Source of the DNA: Ettlia oleoabundans
Lineage: Eukaryota > Chlorophyta > Chlorophyceae > Chlamydomonadales
Assembly (NCBI GenBank): GCA_019693395.1
Contig: JAAMXP010000150.1
Coordinates: 1-28,260, forward strand
Direction: 5' to 3'
DNA length: 28,260 bases
Positions 9,864 to 19,000 of this stretch are shown here, one piece after another. The notes under the pieces were generated by a model. It did no database searches. It was not told the DNA's origin and was given only the letters and a program-made list of their open reading frames with translations. The position numbers were made by a program, and so were the translations under genes. How positions within the stretch are numbered: position 1 is the stretch's first letter; every line of letters starts with the position of its first letter.

Positions 9864-12800
9864 CTACTCGGCCATTTGCACAGCCCCTGGCTGCATCAAG
9901 CTAGGAATACAATTTTGTTTGCCACACCTTGTACTTCTCGGCCATGACTTCATCGTACTGCAGAGCCTGCGCAGCCCAGCGCTGATAGCTCTGCGCCTCC
10001 GCAGCACGACCAAAGCGTGCGTGCACAGCACCGCGGTTCCAGGCAGTGGTAATCAGCCAGCGCAGCTCCTGCATTGCCCAAGAGCATGCGGCACATGCTT
10101 GGAGGCAGCAACAAGCATGGGTTGCACAAAACTGCCTGGCACATTATGTAAAAGGCTTGCCTATGGCATAAGCGCGTCTGCCGCTGTCAACACTCGTTCA
10201 TGTTTCAACCCTGCTGGCCGCATGTATGCCCTCCGCAGCCCACAGCCGACCACCCAGCTGCGCATCCTGATCTGATGCCGTCTTCCCACCTGCTCTGGGT
10301 AGGCTTGCGGTGGGGCGTTTTGCAGAAGGCCTGCCGCCTCCTGCAGCAGCTGCAGCTTCTCCTGATCTCCTGGGCTCAGCTCCACCAGCCGGCGAATGGT
10401 CTGCACCGCAGGAAGCAGCAGGCAACTTGATGCTCAGGCTATGCTCAGTCCCACATTGGCTTCCACTCTTGTTGTTGTTGTTGTTGTAAGAGGACAGCAG
10501 AAGTCCAGCTACCTTGCCTGCCGCCGTAAAGCAGCAAACACCGGTGTGATGCGGACAACACGCCAGCAAACAACACAACACGACTCACGGCTGCCACCGC
10601 CGCATAGTCCATAGCGGGCTCCTGGGTCAGTCGCTGCAAGCGGGCAGCCTCCACCGCCCGACTGACCTCCTGAGAGCGCTGGCGGGCTGGTCCCTTGCCC
10701 TGATCCAGCCTCTCTGAATGGCCGCTGCTGGCCTTGACGCCACCGCCCCTGCCACCTTGGAGAAGCGCTGCCAGCATGGCAAAGTGCTGGGAGCCAAAGG
10801 CAGGCAAAGCCGCGGCCCGCTGAAGCACCTCCAGCTGACCTGGCACATCCTGGCTCAGCGTGCACAACTTGAAGTCCTGCATTGCAGTAGAGTAGACTCT
10901 CAGGAACGCCAAGTTTGTATACCAACGGGCTGAGTAGGTATTTCTGGAAGTAATTCTTGGGCAGCTTCGACAGTAACGAATCGTAGATCTAAGTGGCATA
11001 TACTAAAGCCAAGAGCACGTGCATACGTGTGAAATCATGTTTTATCTTTGCATGTCCCCTGCTTTGGGCAATTCTCACCAGCAGAAGCAGGTAAACATCG
11101 GATTTCGCTTCTCCTTCTGCCTGGCCTGCCACATCTCCACCCATCAGTGCCTGCTGCGTTCGAATCCCTGCTGCTGCGGCTCGCGCCTGCTGCAGGTAGC
11201 TACATGCCAGGTTTAGGCTGGCGCTGTTGCTGGGGCCGGTCTTGCCTGCTGCACCTGTGGCATCAGGCCCTGTTGCCTTGGCAGCATCAGCCTGCTGCTC
11301 GGCCAGCTGCGCCTCGCCGACCTCGCAGGCGCACACTGCCGCCATCAGAAATGCAAGCTGCAACGGTGGGGAGGCAGGAATGAAGTCAATGTCGGCAGAT
11401 GGAGGTTACAACCAACACGTGTGCTGCAATCCAAGGCAATGCCCACAGCACAGTAAACAAGAGAATGACCCAACTGCACAGATATAGAACACCCGCCGCC
11501 AGCAGCCCACCTTCTGCCTGTGCATGGCAGCTGCATCAGGCGATGGCAGCGCCGCGTAAAGCTCCCCACAGACCGCCAGAAGCACAGCAGATTGCTGGAA
11601 GGCACCCGCGTTCCCCGCCCGCTGGCCAGCATTCCAGGCCTGCATTGGTTCAGAGTTGCACCACTGCCAGCCCTAAAGAAGGTGGCCACGACTATAAGGC
11701 GCCGTGCATGGCTGGTCGGTTTGAACACTGCTTGTTGCTGCTGCTGTGGCAAGGAAGGAACCAAGTGCAATCGTCCGTTCCTGTCTGCTGCTGCCTTGGT
11801 GCGGTTGCATGCAGGCAGTTGTTGGTACCCACCTCCAAAGCCAGCCACTCCAGCTGGCGGCAGTTGCCGCCGCCCTGCTGGTCCAAGGCAAAGAAATCAG
11901 TAGCTCCCACGGCCTGGACACGTGCTGCCAGCTGGTCATAAACTTGAGCCAGCTCGGAAAAGCGCCTGTTTTTGAGCGCCGGCTGGGCGGCCATGGCCTG
12001 CTGACCATCCGCCGCAATCGCTGCTGCCGACACCGCTGCTGCTGCTTCCTCAGCGCTCCCCTCCTCTAGGTCCTCTTCTGGAGACTCCTGGAAGCAGGAT
12101 AACATGCGGTCTCTGTTTGCTTGTAAATCAAACACTGATTGCAACACTGAGAAGCTGAGGCAACTTGCACAGCAATGCCTGCTTCTGAAGTGAAGCAAAA
12201 GGGGGATTGGATGCCCGTTGATGGTTTGTTTTGCTGAAGGACACGAGTTTGGTCATCATCCAGCAGGCAGCATGTAAAGATCCCTCGATTGGCGCCTACA
12301 GCCACACCCACCAGCAGTAGCTTGATAAGGTTCTGAAAGACCGTGGCCTCTAAACCTGGTGCCTGGGGCGCTGCAGCAGCTGCTGAGCTGGCTCCGCCCT
12401 GGGATGCGCTGGTGCCGTCACCTGCTGTGCCCGCTTTGCATCGCTCAAGCAGGCACTCCAGCGCCTGCCTGGCGGCACGAGGAGCATTCGCATCCAGGCA
12501 CTGGCAGCAGGCGATGCGCAGCGTGTCTGGCTCGGCATCAGAGCATGCCGCCAGCGTGGCAACAGCAGCTGCTGCACCAGTCTCACTCCGTGCTGCAAGT
12601 TGCACCGTCAGGCGCAGCATGGCTGTGGGGACGCTGGCAGGCGCCAGACGGTCAGCCTCCTCAAGATACTCGAGAGCTCTACAGGTAGCTGGGGCAGGCA
12701 GAGCACCATCACCCCAGCGTGGCCTTGGCGACCCAGCGCTGATTTTGAGCGAAGAAGGGAATAATCGTTATCGTCAACTGACCTCTATGCAATATCAAGT

Positions 12801-15755
12801 GCCCTGAGTGAACTAAGGCTACCTCTGCCAGTACCTTTGCTGTGAAACCTAGTTGAGTTGACCCTGTCCATCCTAGATTCAAGGCTAGCAGGCCACCCAA
12901 GGTTTAAATGCACTATACCACTCTCACAGCTCACCTGTCATGCTTCCCAGCACCCAGGCAACATAGGGCCATTGAGCGGTAACACACGTTAGGCTGTGGC
13001 CCAGGATCCTTGCCGTCACTGCCCTCTCCCTCCTGTGTCCCGCCGCTGTCAACGCAGCTGTCAGTACCGCGCACCAGCAGTGGCAGTACAGCAGCGAAGA
13101 AGGACTGAGCGCTGTCAAAAGCCTTGCCGCTAGCCAGCCTGCTCACAGCATGGTTCCAAAGCAGGCAAATCAGCTGGTGGTGCAGTGTTGCGCCGCTGTT
13201 GATGCCGCTGTCGGCGCCTTGTGACGCCTCACGCACGCTTTCCATCAGCCTGTCATCCCCCACAAGCTCCAGCACAAGCTCCTCTGCCTCTGCTGCTGCC
13301 TTTTCCTGCGCCTGCAATTGCCCTACACCAGCAGCAGCATTGCTGCCAGCCTTTAGGCCCTCAGCTGACTCAGACCTGCCGCCAGTAGCAGCAGCTGCAG
13401 CAGTGCTGGCTGCCTGCAGTGCCGCCTGCACCAGCTCAACCACCAACCCCGGCTCTTCTGAGAAGCGTTCCAGCACCATTGTCAGTGCCGCTCTGCATTG
13501 GCAACAACAGGCATGGCAAACAGGAACCTCGCTCCAACTGATCCGGCACATTGCCCAGCAGTGGCTGGCCTGCATGCCCCCTGCAATGTTCCAAAGCAGC
13601 CACGGGGCTAACTAAGGCAGCCTCTGGAAGGCGGCTGAGATTGTTACCAACAACTGGTAGAGGGTGGGCGGGTGGCTGGCTGGTTGGCTGGCTGGGTATC
13701 CCAGCAGCTTACTTGGCCAGCGGGGCTCCACCCAGTGTTTCCAGCGCCGCCTTGAGCGCTGCCAGGCAGGCCTCCGGGGTTGCATCCTCATGGGATACCA
13801 CATTCAGTAGCTCTGCCTCCGCCTCGCCAGCCCTGTTATAGCATCAAGAGTACGGATAAAGCAGCACTGCCGCAGCAGGGGAGTCGAGCTGGCACTCAAT
13901 CCAGGCAGGAAGGAGTCAGTGATCTTCAAGCTGCTGACTGCTGCTTCTCCTGCAGCTGCACTAAAATGACTAAGCAAAATCCAGATCGCAGCACGGGCAG
14001 GAGGGGCAGCGGCTGCTTGCCTGCCCATCTGGAGCAGGCAGCGCAAGGAGAGGTAGGAGGAGGAGAAGTGGGAGGCGGCCTGCTGGCCCGCCACCTGGCG
14101 TAGAGCCTGCAGGCAAGACAGAGCTCGCTCCGGCTCCCCAACCTCGGTGCTGCACCAGGCCAGCAGAGTCAGAACCTGCACACAAGTGGACGACAAATTT
14201 GTTTCTCACTTTAATGCATCAAATACGCAGTACACGCACTGCGCACACAGACGCCACACAAAGCATTCTCACCCACTTGAAGCATCATAGCCGCACGGCA
14301 TTTTTTAAGGAACAGTCATCAGCCAAGCAGAGTGCACCCTAGCTTTCAGCTGCAGCACCCACCTGGGCTCCAATCGCTTGCACCTCAGCCGCTAGCTGCC
14401 CTAGCTCTGTATCCTCCCCCTCAAGGTCTATCTGAGAGAGTGTATCATAGGCTGCGCTAAGCAGAGGTGCAGCCTTAACCGCCTGGCCAGCCTGCACATG
14501 AAACAAGACATTCAGCATGCACAACCCTTTGAATTAACATTGTGCACTGTGGGTCTGACCCATAACAAGCAGAAGAGGCGGCGTTACTCTTGTTCCCAAT
14601 CAGAGCTGATGCCCAGCCAGATGCTGAGGGGCCCGCCATAGTGAGTGCTACACCCACCTGAGCTAGCCGCTGCCCCTCTTCCCGCAGCAGCCCGATGAGG
14701 GCCAGCCTGAAGGTCAATGCCTCGCTGGCAGGCAGGCGCGCATCGCCAGCAAACTTTGCAGCTCGCCCAACCAGGTCACTGCTGTGCATCTGCAGCAGTT
14801 GTTACCATTGCCCAAACCAAAGCACAAAAGTGCGGCTTGAAAGCGGCCATGAGCGCACTTCTGCTGTATACTTCTGCATCCCAGTTGCGGCTGCATGGCA
14901 TGCTTGGCGATTGCCGCTGCAAGCATGGAGCGGCGGGCACGATGCATGGCAGCACAGCACCCACCTGCTGATTTATCTGCAGTGCCACACGCAGCCGCTC
15001 TAACTGCAGTGAGAAGTAAAGATCAGCGGCTTCCTGGTGTCGTGGCCCTCGGCCGCGCCTCTCAAAACACAGCGGCTCCAGCGCTGCCGCAGCTTCGCCA
15101 GCACGGGACAGCACTGCCTCTGCTGCCTCATACTCGCCCAACTCGGCCCAGGCCTGACCTGCCTGCAAGGTAAAGAAAGCGATAAGCGAGCTGGTAGGTG
15201 CTGCAAATAACGAGGACGCGCTGGGCGCTGCAAAACCGACATTTGTGCTCTTCCCGTGTTCACATGAGGAAGCCGTGCAGCTGCTGTGCTATTCCCATAA
15301 CCCCACCTTAACGTGAAAGCGGAACAGATGGAGCTGATCAGGAGGCAGTAGAGCGCCTGGTGTAAGCGGGGTGCACAGATCGCATGCTGCCTGCACCAAT
15401 GCTGCAGCCGCGCGGCGCCGCCCGGCAGCAGCTGTCGCATCGCCGCCATCGCCATTGTCTCCACCTCCCAAGTCGATGCTGGCGTTCTGCATGGGCATGA
15501 TAAATGAGATGTAGCTACAGGTTGCAACAGCCGTAGCCGGAAGGCAACCTTCAAGTCAAAACTCACCCATAGCCCAGCAGCTGCCTCCCAAAGCCTCTTC
15601 TGCTGGGCATGGCCTGGAGGCTTGCCTTGAACAGCAGCTAGGGCAGCTGTGCATGCTGACCGCAGCTGATCCAGCTGTCCGGCCTCAGGGCTGCTGCCAA
15701 GTGCAGCCGTGAGGCTGGCCAGACGTGCCAGAGAGCTGCTAAACGCATCTTCCAT
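9864..15755 (-). CDS. ZIP4: SPO22/ZIP4-family meiotic TPR protein
   Basis: Known role: the TPR scaffold of the ZMM group, promoting class I crossovers on meiotic chromosomes. Inferred exons: 15755-15567, 15486-15307, 15162-14965, 14789-14658, 14491-14363, 14175-14021, 13832-13713, 13492-12935, 12678-12312, about 12112-11833, 11639-11511, 11357-11079, 10876-10589, 10400-10290, 10068-9928 and 9890-9864; about 1,094 residues, longer than plant ZIP4. Helical repeats run throughout. Family-like segments in order are LWNASIDLG, VKAGQAWAELGEYEAAEAVL, LLWNHAVSRLASGKAFDSAQ, CYRSMALCCLGAGKHDR joined to ALEYLEEADRLAP, QLEWLALEAWNAGQRAGN, and YPEQELRWLITTAWNRGAVH near the end. The start is the only ATG in frame after the upstream stop; a further 5' exon is possible. 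The junction near 12112 does not phase cleanly (a donor three to four bases further on may be used). One intron (14020-13833) is GC-AG. Confidence 0.85.
13833..14020 (-). other. GC-AG intron in ZIP4
   Basis: Donor CAG|GCAAGC and acceptor ataacag. Joining the exons gives CLLQMGRAGEAEAELLNVV, an uninterrupted TPR helix pair. Reading through instead runs into unrelated sequence, and no GT donor restores the frame. Confidence 0.8.
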
Positions 15756-16017
15756 GCTGCCAAGGTCTGAAAGGCAAGCAGCACTCTTCAGCCCAAGGTC
15801 GGCATGATCGCTCAGCAGCCCTGGGTGGGAGCAGTCCTGGTGGAAGGAACAGTCGTGCCTTTTGTCTGATGAACAACCACCCCTCTTGAATATGTACAGA
15901 CCTAGACGCACGTGGAAAGAACTGCAGAAATCGCACAAAGGCTCAGCTAGAGCTCTCTCTAAAGGCTTGCAGTACGATCAAGGGCAGATGACTGCCGCCG
16001 CTGCCCGCTTCTCCTGG
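15756..16017. other. short spacer between ZIP4 and the transporter
   Basis: 262 bases between the transporter stop and the ZIP4 ATG, both on the minus strand. It must hold the transporter 3' end and the ZIP4 promoter and leader. An open frame continues upstream of the ZIP4 ATG to 15938, but it begins with TTG and contains no other ATG. Confidence 0.6.
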
Positions 16018-19000
16018 TCAGCTGCCGCCGCGCGAGTCCTCAGCGCCGCTGTTTAGCAGTCGCTCAAGCTCTACCTCCTCTCCGCCATGGCTGGCCTCAT
16101 CTACAGCAGGCCGGGGAGTGCCGGGATCAAGCAGCTGGTGTGAAGGCTGGGGCTGGTGGTGGTGGCGCTGGTCCGGCTTGTTGTAATGGTGGATCATTTC
16201 AACGCTAACCTCCGTATCCCTGCTCAGTGTGCTGTCGCCGCCGCTGCTCAGGCGGTCTATGAGCACCCCCTGCTCCTCAAGCGGCGCTGCGCGCTCCCTG
16301 CAGCATACAGAAGTGAGGCCATAGGAGTAGACAGTTGCGACCTTATGTGCAAACTGCTGCCAAGAACAGGTCAGCCGTGCAGCAATCAGCGGCCATGGCT
16401 AAGGGAGCACGGCGTTCTCCCTCTCTTGGCAATGTTGTCGACTGCAACAGGTGACTGCCACACCTCAGCATGTGTCGCTGCTGGCGCAAGGCAGCCTCCT
16501 TGTCTGCAGGGTACGTCCAGTGCAGACCTGCACCCATATGCAGTTTTTAACTGGCTTCATCGGGGCAGCACAATCCAGGTGCTCCCATGCAGAACAGCAG
16601 CCATGCTGAGAGGCACAGGCGCATAAGAGTGCAAGATCCATTCGCAACCGCACGCAAACACAACCGGATGGCAGCAGTGCATGCATGCTATGCTGGCTGC
16701 ATCTCGCACGAATCACCCAGCATCAACGCCACGAGTGCTGCTCAAGCCCGATCACCTGTGTACAGCAGCAGCGTGAAGGTCCAAGGCACCACCAGGAAGG
16801 CAAGCAAGGCATTTCCAAGTGCTTCCGCATTTTTTAGGTCAAGATTGCGATCGTGCGTGACTGCAAGGGCAAACAGAGATGCTGCAGAGTGGCATGACAA
16901 CCTAGGCAGAGATTACATGTGACAAAATTAAGGCGGAAGCTTAAGCGGGCACTGCCAGCGTGGGGACACTTGAGCCCATTCAAGCCATGATGCTCTGTGC
17001 CAATTGCTGACAACAGCACAGCAACCAAAGGTGCGTCTCAACAGCGATGGCCGCCTGACATGCATTGTGCCCCGTGCCCCCCTCCCAGAGCCGCTTTACC
17101 CATGAACACATCGGCATCGTGCTAACTTGTACCATTAGCTAAATACAGTGAAGCGGTAAACAGCGACAGCCGTCTGCCATGACAACAGGCCGCTGTCCCA
17201 CCTGTTCCTGACCCACTATATCCAAACAGCCGCTGTGCGAGCACGCCCACCAGCGGTGCAGCACACGCCGCAATGGCACCTGAACGGTAAGGCGAAGCAG
17301 CAGTTGCGCCTTGAGAGGCGGACACACTACCAGCAAGCACAGCAAGATGCAAGCTGCAGCAAGACCGAGAGACTGAGAGACTGCTAGGCTGCAGTTTCCT
17401 GATGTGACATATGGCTACATTTTTACTCACCCTCAAAACAGCGATCGAACGCGTACACAAGGTTGCGACGGAACGGCGGCACGATCTCTGCAGGAGAGCA
17501 GGGAGCATTTGTTGTGCAGCTTGTGCAGCTGCGCGGCCACAAGAACCAGTGGAGTCAACTTAGGATGTACCGCTGCCATGACAACCCTGAGTATGCTTTT
17601 ACCTGCCAGCCACATTGCAAACAAGCCAGCCACATTGCAAACGAGTACCAGCGGGCACACTACTGGTTCAGCATGGCTTGCCTGCAAAGACTGGGTGGTT
17701 GCATGCGGGTGCCGGCCAGGCCTTTAGCAGGGCAAAGACGAGCAGCACCGCCGCGTAAATGATAACGTCGTGAGTGGTGCCGCTGCGTGGCAAGCCCTGC
17801 ACAGGAGATGCAGCACGATAGCATAGAACCAGCGTGGGCGTGAGTGGTGCCGCTGCGTGGCAAGCCCTGCACACGAGATGCAGCGCGATAGCAAGGAACC
17901 AGCATCGACGCGCTTTGCTTCTGCATTGTGTGTTTACAGTCTGCGTAACCGCAATGGAACTCGCGACACAGACCCGCTCACTAGCCGCTGGCTGCACAGG
18001 TCAAAGCTGCATGACCTGGCAACAGTCAGCCACTTACTAGCGCTAAGAAAGCAGCTCGTACCTTGAATATCAGGCACGCAAAGGGGATGCCAATGCTCAC
18101 GCTGAACTGCGGAGGCAGGGTGTGTGCCAGCACATACTTCTTCTTGCAATTTGCCACATCTGCATACCGGACTGATGTAAGCATACCGCCAAGTTCCATG
18201 TGAGTCACCACCTCACGCATACAGAGACCGGACAACTGAATTCGAAACCTTAAATCGATTAAAGCTGATTAAATGCACTTGCCTGTGTAACCGCGATTCT
18301 GCCATGCCGGGGGTACCTCTTGGCCGCCGCATCCCCCACAATGCCGCCGATAAGCCCGCCAAACGCCGTACCTGCATCTTCAATGGAGGTGGACCATCAG
18401 GCAAGCAATGCTCTTCTGGCAACGCAGTGCGGGTGGCGGGGGCGCAGGCAAAGTAATAAGCTGTCAGTTTGCTAAAGGCCGGCCATCACAAGTCTGCTGC
18501 TGCCGCACTGCTGCTGTCCCTTTAGCTAGCTAACAATTCAGGGAGCTGTACCGGGCAGAAAGACGTAAAGGCCACATGGGCGGCCACAAGGTTCATGGCG
18601 CTGTTTTAGGCATGTATACAGATGGAACACATGCTAGCTGGGACGACAGCCACCAAACCAGGAGGCCAGCGCAGCAACAGCTGCCAGGAAGAGAGACACT
18701 GACCACAAACCCTGTGCAGCACCTGCTAGAAAGAGAGCCACTAGGAAGGAGGCCTGTGCGTCGCTCATGCCCAGCAGCTGCAGGTAGAGGGTGAGGAAGA
18801 CCAGAGCTGACCAGGGGATGCTGCCCATGATGCCCTGCGGCAATGGCAAAAGGAAAGAAGAGGGCAATTGCTCACAGCACTGCCCTGAATAGTGTGGCGG
18901 GACAGGAGCAAGCTAAGTGGCTTTGCAGGGGCGTCAGCAATGTGGAAGCACTAGCAGCGGAGAGCATAGCCGGGCCCTTCAGGGTTGTGGGAGCAAATGC

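Noticed and set aside
15753..15938. Longer ZIP4 N-terminus starting at 15938
   Set aside because: The codon there is TTG and no ATG lies in frame before 15755. The added residues are Cys-rich and unlike the rest of the protein.
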